From Voacanga thouarsii (lineage: Eukaryota > Streptophyta > Magnoliopsida > Gentianales > Apocynaceae): a stretch of DNA of 64,000 nucleotides. Below the pieces are notes generated by a model. That model ran no database searches, was not told the origin of the DNA, and saw only the letters and a program-made list of their open reading frames with translations. This document shows positions 33,460 to 44,147 of the stretch, piece by piece (position 1 is the stretch's first letter; each line of letters opens with the position of its first letter). The position numbers were made by a program, and so were the translations under genes. The stretch spans positions 1,138,501 through 1,202,500 of the forward strand of contig JANUWF010001053.1 of the NCBI GenBank assembly GCA_026120185.1, given 5' to 3'.

Positions 33460-33549
33460 TTCTACAAGCTTCTACATGGTTCTAAAATTTTCTAGGATAT
33501 TCTACAAGGTTCTTTTAAGTTCTATGAAAGCCTAAAAGCTTCTAGAATG
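33460..33549. promoter_or_regulatory. 10-bp periodic TTC array, step-type heat-shock-element-like
   Basis: Nine consecutive decamers in register from 33461: TCTACAAGCT, TCTACATGGT, TCTAAAATTT, TCTAGGATAT, TCTACAAGGT, TCTTTTAAGT, TCTATGAAAG, CCTAAAAGCT, TCTAGAATGA. With the preceding T, TTC recurs at 33460, 33470, 33480, 33490, 33500, 33510, 33520 and 33540. Heat-shock factors are known to bind nTTCn units, including 'step' arrangements with a 10-bp period. The last unit is the classic nTTCnnGAAn. The array ends 54 bases before a TATA box. Function is inferred. Confidence 0.65.
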
Positions 33550-33602
33550 ACCAACTCACCTTAGTTCCTTTTACTAAGACCAAAGTAAGACCAAGAGACA
33601 AA

Positions 33603-33614
33603 CTATATAAATAA
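33603..33614 (+). promoter_or_regulatory. TATA box of LTR X
   Basis: CTATATAAATAA, 54 bases after the decamer array and followed by a purine-rich leader (GAGAGAGAG...) of about 200 bases up to the donor-like site at 33844. Confidence 0.6.
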
Positions 33615-34660
33615 TAGGGCCAAGGGGAGAAAGGTTTTGGCCAAGAGAGAGAGCTGGGAGAAGAGGAGAAAAACAGAAAAAGAGAAGAGAGGAAAGGAAG
33701 AACAAAAGAGAGACTAAGGGAGAGAGAGGGAGATTTCAGTAGCAAGGAAAATAAAGAAGAAAAGGAGAATTGGCAGCAAGGAGAAGGAAAGGAAAAGGAA
33801 GAAAAGGAAGGAATTGTTACAGCTTTGCATTCATCTTGGAAAGGTAAGGGATCACTTCTCAATAGCTAAGAGAATGATACTAGAAGTTGGAAGTTATTTG
33901 CATATGAATTTGTTGATGTTGAGTAATGAAAATATTTTGATTTTGTGATGGTTGTTGGTTGACCGGTTAGGTTGGTGATGAATTGAACATGGTTTTCAGT
34001 TCATTTAAGATGTATTGGAGTGATAGTATGCTGAAAATTTGGAAAGGAAAAGGATGGAAATGATAAAGAAACAAGAAGAGCTAATTGATGGTGATGAATA
34101 ACTAGCTTGTGTTGTTTGGAAACTTCAAAGAAAATCTGAGTAATAATGACTGTAAATGAAGCATAAATAATCCTAAACATGTCCTAGACTAGTTAGAAAG
34201 GATTTGGAACAAGTTATATGGAGGTTGTAAGGGTTTTGAATGGTTAAGAGATCATGAATAGCAAGAATGGTGAAAGCTGTTAAAAATTTACTGGTTTGGT
34301 AAGCTTGGAATAATTTATTTGTTTGAACAAAAGAGAAGTGATGGGCATGAAAACCTGTTAGAACAATGATTTTGGGATGTTAAATGAGGTATTAAAGGGT
34401 TTACATGTGATATGATATGAAACCCCAGTCAAGACTAACCTTAGAGTAAGGGGGTTGGGATGCATGTCATGCTTTATTTCATGATTAAATATGTTCGCAT
34501 ATGATTTCTATGTGCTTTGAATTTGATTTTTATTATCTTGAAGTCTTGTTGGTGAGTGATGTGTGAGAGGGGCAAAATGGTAATTTTTGCCCGAGGTGAA
34601 AATAAGGAGATAGCTTGTGAATTGATTAGGAAATAATTTTTCTAGTAGAAATAGCAACAA

Positions 34661-34729
34661 GAGTTGTTGTGGTTTAGTGGTTAGAGCCTTGGAATTAATT
34701 CTTGAGGTCTAAGGTTCAAAGTCCATCAT
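34661..34729 (+). promoter_or_regulatory. tRNA-like A-box/B-box module, Tekay solo LTR
   Basis: GTGGTTTAGTGGTTAGAGCC then AAGGTTCAAAGTCC. The B-box has one extra base compared with the other copies. Confidence 0.45.
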
Positions 34730-36281
34730 AGAAGCTTTAGCTTGAGTAAATTTTATTTTGCTTGGAAAAGGATGGTTTCGGCCATGAGGGCCTAGATCAA
34801 TGTGGTGATGATGTCCTAGGAGAGACATGTTAGGAGAATTCTCACTTCACTCTTTTGTTCTTCGCGAAATGCCAAAAGGGAATTCATTCTCCCTTGATCT
34901 TTAGCTTTTCTTAATTTCCAACTCCTTAGTTTGATCAAGGTGTTCTATCCTTTTCCTTTTCAGAAAATTCAGTAGAGGACTAAGGTCTTTTAGGATCAAA
35001 ATGTCCTAGTAAAAGGCTTCTCATGGTTTGGAAAATGTAAGTGATTTGTGGGAAAAATTCAAGGGGAAAATCCCTCTTGAAAGCTTGCTGAAATTTTTCC
35101 TCTAACTTAGTTCATCTATCTTCATGAAATGAGCTGAAATTTTTCAGCTTGTTGTGCCTTCAAAAGGTCGAAAATTGTAGCTCACATTTCCTCCCAAATG
35201 CTACCAGAAAAATGGTCTTTAGGATCAGTTGAAACCTGAAAGTTTCTTGCCCAAATTCAGACTGCACAAGCTGGAGTAAAACAGGAAAAATTCCTGTACG
35301 AAAATCAGCTTTGTGAGCTCCAAATCAAGCTGTTTTCTCCTAGATTTTGTGCAGCACCTTAGCCATGTTTTTCCTCCATAAAGAAGGCTAGAAATCAGCC
35401 TTGAATACCTTTGAAATCCCCTTCAAAACTCACTGCAAATCTGCTGGAAATGGCAGACGAAAATTCTGCCAGGAAATTTTTGTTCAGCGAAATTCCTGAG
35501 CAGAATTTTTGTCCAGCTTGTTTCCTATTTTGTTTCAACCAAAAACCCCAACCTACTTTTGTCAAAACCTCCCTTAAACCTCCATTAACAGAGCTCCATT
35601 GTTCCCTGAAGCTTCTGCATGAAATTCTCTCCATGGCTGACCGAAAATCTCTCAACCAAATCCCTACAATTTAGTTTGATTACTTTCCAAAATTTCATCC
35701 ATCTTGTTTAACAACTTTCCATAAAATTTTGCTCAATTGATCAGACATCTTCTCCACCATTTTGCACCCTAGTTTCGGCCATCACCAGGCTCCTTTAACC
35801 AACTTTAATTCCCCAAAAAACTGCACAATCCAGTCGGCCATAGGAGACTTCAAAACTGTCCAGAAAAATCAAGATATTCTTGGAATATCTAGTTTCCAAA
35901 TTCTCTTTCTAAAAATATTCTTCAAGGATTGTAACAATTAGTCTTTCCTTTCCCTTCCAAATCAGAAAAGTCACTCCCTAAACCCTACAGAATTTTGGCA
36001 GCCACAACTTCTCAGAAAAATCGGCAGCTTCTCTTCTCTCTCTCTCGATTTTCTTCAAGCAATAAGAACACACACACACACACTACACCAAGAACACCTA
36101 CTCCTTCTCCACACCTAATACCCCTCCAAACCACTTCAAACCCTCACGAAAATCTCCAGATTTGATCTACTCCTTGCTGTGCATTCATCAACACCCTTAT
36201 TAACATCAAACTCCTCAGAATCATCTTGCTACTTTGGATCAAAAAGCAGAAATTTCTGTGAAGAACATGAACACCTTCAAG

Positions 36282-38400
36282 GTAAACTTATTGTAACAAC
36301 TTCATCCTCTTCAAACTTAATCTCTAATGAAAACCTATATGAATAAGCATGCTAATGATCTCTTCTTTTCTCTCTCTCTCTCTCTCTCATGGACCGAAAT
36401 TCCTCCCTTGGCCGAATGGTCTCTTTTTCCATGACCATGGTTTCGCCACCATTCTTGAACAAGATTAGCCATCTAGGAGTTGAGATCTTCTCTAAACTCC
36501 TTCAAGTCATTCATCAATCAAGTAAGTACCTTCAATCATCTTTTTAAAATTTAGAAGCATGTCTCTAGGTTGATGAATGGCGATGGGTTTGTGTATGTGA
36601 TGTTGTTGATTGAAGCATGAGTATATGTATGATTGTGAAGGAGATGGAATTTATGCATGGAAGGATTATGTTGGTGGATTTAATGATGAGTTGAGATTTG
36701 ATGCATGTCATAGGTAGTATTTGTGATGAAGCATGCTAGAGATTATGTCACCATGGATGAATAGGATTTATATGCATACTTAGATTGTGAAGCCATGATC
36801 ATGTTAATGCTAGTAGATGTTAAATCATGTAATAATAAATTTAGATCTGTGCCTATGTGCAAGACTTGGATGATTTGATGAATTGAAGGATTGAGTATGT
36901 TATTGATTATGGTTGACCATGGAATCTTGATCATGATCTAGTTGTCCCTAAGAAAATTTTATTTCATGAATAAAATATTTACTAATGATTTTTGCTAAAG
37001 AATTTCGAAAACCCTAGGAATGGTAGATTTGGAATTATAATATATGTAAAGGATATTTTAGTCAAATAAATAATGATTTTTCTAGAAAATAAAATAAATA
37101 AATATTATTTAAAATAAAGCAAATTAATTAAAGCCCTTATGAAAAAGATTTATACTTAATAAAATATTTACTAGATCAAAACCCTTAAGAATTTACTTAT
37201 TATTTTCCAAGGAAGACTTATTAAATTTAATCTTAACTAGTTTTAGCTATCAATTATTTTCTAACAACTAAGCTACCATTAAATTACTATTTTACCTAGT
37301 ACCACCTATGGCTCTTGATCAAATAAACTCTAAATTTTCCTTAACAAGAGTTAAACTTTCAAGTTAATAGAATTTATCTCCTAATCCATTAATTATTTTA
37401 AATAACAAATTAAACTGAGCTTATAAACCTATTCAATTATTATTTTGCCTTAAAGCTTGGGACACTAGGATCATGGTAGTAATGGATTAAGTTGATTTAA
37501 AATTGAGAAAGTGGATTGTGGCTTGAATCTGATTAAGATTTGTATTTGCCCATGTGGGGTTAGGTCATCTGTCCGAGACCTTGTTGTTGTGAGCAATAAT
37601 CAAGTAAGCTCCTGCATAAAACCTATCGATGTGAAATGTTTTCTTATGGCAAGCTAAATATGGAGTGTATGGACACTCATTTATTCGAAGGTAATTGAGG
37701 GTTGAATTCATCTTTATTTCCAACGCTGGAATTATTCCAAAGTTAATGAGCAGATTTTCCAACCTCGAAACTCTTTCTAAAACTGATTTCGCTCAAAACC
37801 TTGGAAACCCCCAAATTGCTATTTTCATGCAGAGCAATGCTCTGTTCATTTTATCCCAAGTGGGAAATGTCGTTGAGTACTCAATAAGGGTGGACTACTA
37901 GGACTAGTCTTTGAAGGGTTAGGGTGAGCCTCTCAGTAGGTGGCCACCTCTGATGGGTGAGTCCTTCCCGGATAAGATGCTAGTTCCAGTGTGTCGTGCC
38001 GGTCCGAGCTAGCATTTTATTTTGTTTCAGTCAAGTGACTGTGTTTTTGCCGGAATGGACATCCGGTGGTTGTTCGGGTACAGAGAAGGAGGAGTATCTT
38101 ACCCAGTAGGCCGATCACCTATTTTTGTCAATCTGCACAACGTGTTAGGCATTCTGACCGGTTATGGGGCCCAAAGTGTGGCAACCCATATCCCTTTCTT
38201 TCGAGTGGTTGATTTCATTACTTATGTACGGCTAGAAGAGCCAAAACGCCACTCTTGCTTTTGACTGATATTTATTGCTTGCCAATGTTTCTCTTATAAA
38301 GATTTTACACTTTGCATCCATGAACTGTTTCTGCTAAATACCCAAAGCACACACGGACTTACTGAGATTTCTGTCTCACCACATTTTATCATGATTTCAG
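36282..38400 (+). other. Candidate two-intron leader, Tekay solo LTR
   Basis: Donor 1 CTTCAAG/GTAAAC at 36282. Acceptor 1 is damaged (CCCATGTGG where others have CCCAGGCGG, near 37551). Donor 2 ATCAA/GTAAGC at 37604. Acceptor 2 GATTTCAG/GTTGATCC at 38400. Intron 2 would be 797 bases. Confidence 0.45.
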
Positions 38401-38691
38401 GTTGATCCTGTTGTGGGTGAGTGGCTACCTTGGAAGAGAATGTGGTTTTTTTGATTTTATGTACTGCTTTGGGAGACGAGTATGGATGATTTTAATTATG
38501 GGTTTTGTTTTGGAATTTCATGGATGTACTTTTGAAGTATTTTTTTTGGGTTGTAATAAATTCTTTTAGCTTGAGTATTATTTATTCCAGCAATTTTTAT
38601 TTGTGACCTAGTTATAAAGACCCCTTGTCCTTTGGATGGGGGGACATCCCCGGCGCTGGCGGTCCTAGGTTTTCCGGGGTGTTACATATGA

Positions 38692-40081
38692 TATGTTGAA
38701 GAAACCATAGAAATAATTTAAAACAAGTTGGACTTCTAAATTGTAATTTTGAACCTTCAACTTGGAACGGTAAGTTTAGCTGAAGAACTGAACGAAATGG
38801 AGAGAGTTTTGAATATCCCATGACCTGAAGTTGATATAGAAGTGTCCTAGGAGTATTTTGGAAGTAGTTTCACCTCATTTGGACCTGTATTGAAAGAGAT
38901 ATGTACAAAATACTGAAAGATGACAAAACTGAACTCCAAACTCGGAACAGTGGAATGAACTGAAAACTGTACAAAATGGGATGGAATTTACATGTCTCAT
39001 GACCCGGAATTGATAGAGGGATGTCTTAGGAATATTATGGAAGTAACCTCACCTTATTTTGACCTATATTGAATAAGTTATGTGAAGAATAGTGGAGGAT
39101 GGTATTGCTGTAAAACCAGAACACCATCAAAATCATTAATTCAATTATTTCTTTAAGGAACTTATAGAAACCTTAATCAAACGATCAAGCATTTGAACCC
39201 ATTAAGTAATAATACGGAGATATACTAATGGTGAAGGTAAATCAAGTCAAAGAAACTTCTTTTAGGACTATACAAGTGCAACTTTGACTTAATATACAAG
39301 GTGAGTCCCATTGATTTCTAAACCTTTTTAAAGGCTAGTGTGCTTTGATTTTCTATGAAATGCTATGTTTTATGCCATTTTAGAAATTCTCAAATATGTG
39401 TAAGGTTTACATGAGCAACAACTGTTTTTATGTTATTTCGGACTCGAATAAATTTCATATTCAGCTTGGAAACCTTACTGGATGTTTAAAACACGAATTT
39501 TGTAAATTTAGTCATTTTCGGATTAAATATTTAGGATTTCTGAAAAATGGTAAATTTTGGAATTAGGTATTTGGAGAATAATCCAAATATCCTTATTGAA
39601 ATATTTTATGAAAAATCTTGGAACTCGTGCATTCGGTAAATGACCGAAATATCCTTATTGGAACTTTTGTGAATATTTTTCAAATCGAGTAAGGGTAAAA
39701 TGACTCGGATACCATTAAAAAGTCTTTTGGAATCTGGCAAGCGTGAAATGACCTGAATACCCTTGGAAAATGACTTTTGTGATCAAGTACGGCCTCAGAC
39801 AATAAGAAATGTTTTGATTTGGAAATCCTGCGGGATCAGGTGACCTTCAAGCCTGATCAGTCAGATAGGGTTAGTGTTGTTGCGTTGAGTATTCAGCAAG
39901 GACTTTGATCTTTGTACTAGCCCATGTTAGAGGTAGACGACCCCAAGTAACTTGATTAGTTCTGGGGATTGTCTTACTCCAAACAAGGTGACAGGACATT
40001 GTGATGAATTGTCCCTGGCTAGCCGTTGTATGCCCGGTAATTGTGGCCCACTACGACAAGAAGAAAATATGGGGTGTTACA
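38692..40081 (+). repeat. LTR X, second segment
   Basis: Continues after the solo LTR and ends ATATGGGGTGTTACA at 40081. It contains repeated related phrases (GACCCGGAATTGATAGAGG and GACCTGAAGTTGATATAGA; AAATGACC(G/T)(A/G)AATA about every 60-70 bases from 39640). No gene. Confidence 0.6.
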
Positions 40082-41047
40082 GTTGACATTTCAAAGCAGG
40101 GCGACAATACTTGTAATTTAATCCTCCTTAGCTAGCAACATGTTTTTCATGGAAAAACGGAGGATGGACAAGAGATATCTGAGCTAGATAGCACTATGAC
40201 GGTAGGACTAATCATCTTATTCAGGCTAGACAGCAGTTTATAATGACGAATGGATTGTATATCCTATTCGAGTTGGATAGCAATTTATTATGGTAAAAGA
40301 ATTGTAAATCCTATCCGGGATCTTACGCCCAATTTTGTTAATTCGGTTGGACAGAGATCCTTTCAGTTAGATCAGACGAGATTCTTTAGGTATTGGATAT
40401 GAGATAGTAATTCGTAATTTGAAATTTAATATTCGAAGTACAATTTTCGAAATGTGAATTACTTTGTGAGACCGTAAGAGGCAATCAGATTGGTAAGCTC
40501 AATATGAATGTTATATTTGATATGGAAAAATGTTGTTAACGTAACTAATCTTCTTTTTTGAAAATATTGTAAATTATATCATTCTCCCATATTCTTATAC
40601 TGTGTGTTGAGATTATAATATATTGTAAATCATACCTATTTTTGAAACAATAACTCTTGCCTCATGAAAATTTTTTTCTCAGAAAATTTCTCACGAAGCA
40701 CATATGAGACCTACTGAGATTATATCACACACCTTTTAATTTATGTTTTACATGGAATTATGTTTTGAGACATGATGGAGAAGTCTATAGTTGTCACATT
40801 TGATCTCGATGTATAAGATATTATTTTATTATATGATTATTATCTTGTAGAATAATGTAGTTGAAGTACTTTAATATGTTATTTCATTTTTTGGGATTGA
40901 TGTATTATTCAAAGCCGTGTAAGGTTTTATTCAGTTTGTCTGTATGTTCTGGTCATTTGTTTACTTAGTTTATTATAATGACCCTTATGTCCACTCGATG
41001 GGGAGACATCCGCATTCATTCGTGCCCTATGATGGTGGGGTGTTGCA
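40082..41047 (+). repeat. Leader of X plus another LTR 3' end fragment
   Basis: Right after LTR X comes TTTCAAAGCAGGGCGACAA, which looks like a decayed initiator-Met primer site and leader. From about 40690 the sequence follows the end of a Tekay-type LTR (CTACTGAGATTATATCACAC, TATAATGACCCTTATGTCC, GGGGAGACATCC) and stops at GGTGGGGTGTTGCA, 41047. No gene. Confidence 0.45.
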
Positions 41048-41480
41048 TCTTAGAATACCAATCTACTACCAAAAAAATGGAATCCTTCCCACCCTTTGTT
41101 CTAGGTAAGCCCAAAACAAAATCTATGGATATGTCGACCTAAGGCATAGTAGGGGTGGCTAGAGGAGTAAAAAGACCATGAGGAAAACATCTAGATTTTG
41201 CATTCCTGCAAGTAATGCATTGGTTACAAAATTTCTAAATATTCCTCTTGATTTTAGGCTAAAAGTAATGTTTCTTTAGGATGCATGAAGTCTTGGCAAT
41301 GTCAAAGTATCCCATCAAGCCTCTTTTATGGGCCTCTTTAACTAACAAAAGCCAAATAGAACCCCTAGGTACACAAAGCCTATTTTCTGTAAACAAAAAT
41401 CCCTCACTCTTATAGAATTTCCCAACTCCATTTTTTTTCACAAGCTTGAAAGATTTCCCCAAACTTCTCATAAATAGCAT
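41048..41480 (-). pseudogene. Integrase N-terminal part, CRM-like element
   Basis: The reverse strand reads VKEAHKRGLMGYFDIAKT, then CITCRNAKSRCFPHGLF, and the core opening [19 protein letters not shown] with the first catalytic Asp, then LVVDWYSKM at the cut. A stop precedes the DISID motif. Residues beyond the first third of the core are missing. Confidence 0.85.
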
Positions 41481-41599
41481 ATAATTCTTTCAACATGTCA
41501 AACCCAAGTAATTTAGTATCAAGAGAGTTAAGAAGTGCATACCTTCGTGATAGAGCATCCACAATAATATACCTTTATTGTACTTGACAACATATAGAA

Positions 41600-41990
41600 A
41601 GGTTGCAATAAATTTCGTCTATTTTTCATGCCTCTTATTGAGATTGTGTTGCCTCTTAAGATGCTTAAATGACTCATGATTAGTGTGAATTATAGATTCT
41701 TTGTGAAGCAAATAATGTTGCTAATGTTGAAGAGTTCTAATTAAGGCATAAAGTTTCTTATCATAGGTAGAATAATTTAGGGTTGCTCCGAATAACTTCT
41801 CACTAAAATAAGTAATAGACTTCATATATTGGGTAAGGAAAACTCCTAATCTTGCTCCACTCACATCACATTCTACCTCAAATGCCCTCTTAAAATTTGG
41901 CAAAATAGGTAGTGGGGTTTGACTTAACTTATCCTTAAGAGTTTTAAAAGCCATTTCTTGCTCTTTTCCTCATCTAAATCCCACACACTT
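41600..41990 (-). pseudogene. RNase H, CRM-like element
   Basis: A frame at 41954-41721 reads [20 protein letters not shown] and then [27 protein letters not shown] and [17 protein letters not shown], the front half of a chromovirus RNase H. The catalytic Asp is in CDVSG. Later parts are broken by stops. Confidence 0.88.
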
Positions 41991-41999
41991 CTTCACAAT

Positions 42000-42720
42000 C
42001 TTAGTTAAGGAGGCTGCTAGGGTGCTAAAGTTCTTAATAAATCGTCCATAAAAACTAACTAACCTATTGAAGCTCCTCGCTTCGGTAATGGTAGTAGGTG
42101 TAGGCTAATTTTGTATTACTTGAATTTTGCTCTTATTTACCTTAAGTCCATTCTCACAACATAACCAAAAAATGTAATCTTTTCAAGACAAAATGCAAAC
42201 TTCTCATGGTTGGTAAAAAGTATCTCACTATGAAGGGCTATTAGCATATTCTTAGGATGACCAACAATAATACTATAGGACTTGCTATAAATCAAGATGT
42301 TAGTAAAGTATACAACAACAAATTTTCCAATAAATTCCCTCAACACATGTTCCATAAAACATACGAATGTATGTGGTGTATTAGAGAGTCCAAAAGGTAT
42401 CACAAGACATTCATAAAGTCATTGCTTAGTTTTAAAAGCAGTTCTCCACTCATACCCTTCCGTAATTCTTATTTGATGATAATCGAATTTTAGATAAATT
42501 TTAGAAGATATGCATAATCCATATAATTCATCAAGCAAGTCCTCTAACCTTGGAATAGGATAGTAATATTTTACTATGATATTGTTGATGGCGCGAGAAT
42601 CCACCCACCTTTGCCAATCTCTAGCTTTCTTAGGTACCTTAAGAACCAAAACCATGCACGGGCTTATATTCTCTCACATGCCCCATTTCAAGCAATCCTT
42701 CAACTTGTTGTTGTAATTCC
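42000..42720 (-). pseudogene. Reverse transcriptase, CRM-like element
   Basis: The reverse strand gives [70 protein letters not shown] and the catalytic box [13 protein letters not shown]. The usual FDDILIYS is FTNILIYS, so both catalytic aspartates are lost. Two frames meet near 42415. Confidence 0.9.
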
Positions 42721-43640
42721 TTGTCCTCTTTCGGGTTGCTTGTATATGCCATTCTATTTAAGGTGAGCACGTCAACCACGAAGTTAATTTAGTGCTCGAT
42801 GCCCCTCAATGGTGGAAGCCCTCTTGGCATCTCCTTAGAGAAAATGTCTTAAAATTTTTAGATCATTCCTGTAATTTCATGAGATAAAGAAGTGGTATAG
42901 TCATTAATAGAGACAAAGGAAAATTTGCGAAGGATAACTGGGTCCTTAGCTTCTATAGCCCCAACAATCTCGCTCTCATTGGCAAAAAGTTCACTCTCTT
43001 TTTTCCTCCACTCTACTCTTGTTGCTCACTTGTGTCTTTGATTATTAATGGTTGTTGCATTTCTAGTCTCTCTCTTAACTCTTTTTTTTCCCCTCGCTTG
43101 TTGTTTTCTCTTATTTTCTTGACATTGCTTAGCAATCTCCACATTATTTTTCTTCTCTCTTACTCTCATGATTCTTTGATCACCATTCAATTCATTTGGA
43201 AACATAGGAAGAAGGGTATACTTTGTTCCCTTCTTGTCGATCCCATAAGTTTCTATTCTCCCATCATGCCTAACACTTCGATCATATTGCCATAACACCC
43301 TAAAAGTAATTGACCCATTGTATTGGAACCACATCATGCATCACATCATTCTTATACTTTTCCCATCTCCAACGATACTAGTACTTGATTGTTTATCCTC
43401 AATTCCTCACTATCACTCAACCATTATAGTATATATAGCTTCTAGTGTTTGATCCAATTAATTCCCAATTCATCAACTAAACTAGCACTAATAACATTCA
43501 TGCAACTTCCATCTACTATCAATGTTGACACTATAAGGCATCTTATTGATTAGACACATTGTGTTGAAAATGCTCTCCATTGTTGATACTCATGATCCTC
43601 AATGGCTTAAGAGTTTAAAGACCTTCTTGGAACACCAACT
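42721..43640 (-). pseudogene. Protease and linker, CRM-like element
   Basis: Near 43520 the reverse strand reads LIVDGSCMNVISASLVDELG, the protease region (VDGS with one residue lost from VDGGS). The frame at 43337-43026 has SVRHDGRIETYGIDKKGTKY and a Lys/Arg-rich linker. The order fits the polyprotein. Stops are frequent. Confidence 0.75.
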
Positions 43641-44147
43641 ATGGCATACTCTTGACTAATAACCTCTCAATCAAGACTTTTTTCATTCTCATTCTCTTCT
43701 TGATCCTTATTATGTCTATCTCTCTTGTCCTCTTCTGCAATGGACACTTCTCCATAGGCATTGGTATACATGCTTCTTATACTAGATCACTCTTACACCA
43801 CATGACCATAGATAAGACACTTAAAACATTTAATATCTCAATTCCTTTGTGGTCTCTCGATGGTTTTTCCTTTATCCTTGTTCCAATCTTCTATTAGCTT
43901 GTTGTACTCTTTGTAAAATGGTTTCAGAGCTTCTTCTTTCATGGATGGTATCTTGCTAGAAGTGTTTGGAAGCAGGTGTGCTAACTTCACAAAGGTCCTC
44001 CTCTTAACTTATTTCTCAACTTCTATTCCTATATGGACCATCTCTTCTTAGCTCCTCTAGAAGTATAGCTCTGCCACATTAGCTATTTTTCTAATCAATC
44101 CACCTAAGAATCTACCCTTGATAGCCATAATATCATCATTAATATTG
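43641..44147 (-). pseudogene. gag C-terminal part with zinc knuckle, CRM-like element
   Basis: Near 43825 the reverse strand reads IKCFKCLIYGHVV followed by stop codons where the last Cys of the CCHC box should be. The rest is degenerate. Confidence 0.65.

Larger units (their letters stand above)
32482..34415 (+). repeat. LTR X (diverged long LTR), first segment
   Basis: An LTR-like block whose right end is TGGGGTGTTACA at 40081. It is interrupted by a Tekay solo LTR at 34416. This segment contains a (TTA)n tract, the 10-bp array at 33460-33549, a TATA box at 33603 and a splice-donor-like AAAG/GTAAGG at 33844. The exact left end is unclear because the start of the LTR could not be recognised. 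It has the layout of a Tekay LTR (promoter, donor, mini-exon) without close sequence similarity. No gene. Confidence 0.6.
34411..38691 (+). mobile_element. Tekay solo LTR (copy 3) with target duplication
   Basis: The LTR runs 34416-38686 (4271 bases), from TATGAAACCCC (first G of the usual TGTG changed to A) to GGGTGTTACA. It is flanked by TATGA at 34411-34415 and TATGA at 38687-38691, a perfect 5-bp target duplication. No internal sequence adjoins either end, so this is a solo LTR. Its length equals that of the plus-strand LTR at 55420 once the insertion there is removed. It contains the tRNA-like module, two donor-like sites, acceptor 2 and the palindrome, but no gene; the ORFs at 35395-35674 are chance. 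Confidence 0.92.
33844..39302 (+). other. Candidate spliced leader in LTR X
   Basis: Donor TTGGAAAG/GTAAGG at 33844, acceptor CTTCTTTTAG/GAC at 39265, mini-exon of 35 bases, donor ATACAAG/GTGAGT at 39301. Without the inserted solo LTR and its duplication the first intron would be about 1.15 kb, similar to intron 1 of the Tekay LTRs. The last acceptor is not identified. Confidence 0.35.

Noticed and set aside
33460..33549. Reading the decamer array as a CRISPR-like or satellite array
   Set aside because: Units are 10 bp with no spacers, cover only 90 bases, and sit at a promoter position in a plant LTR.
33542..33862. Ser/Phe-rich minus-strand frame
   Set aside because: It is the complement of a purine-rich leader after the LTR X TATA box.
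35395..35674. Two frames of about 87 residues on opposite strands
   Set aside because: They lie in a Tekay solo LTR; the matching parts of the other LTR copies are not open.
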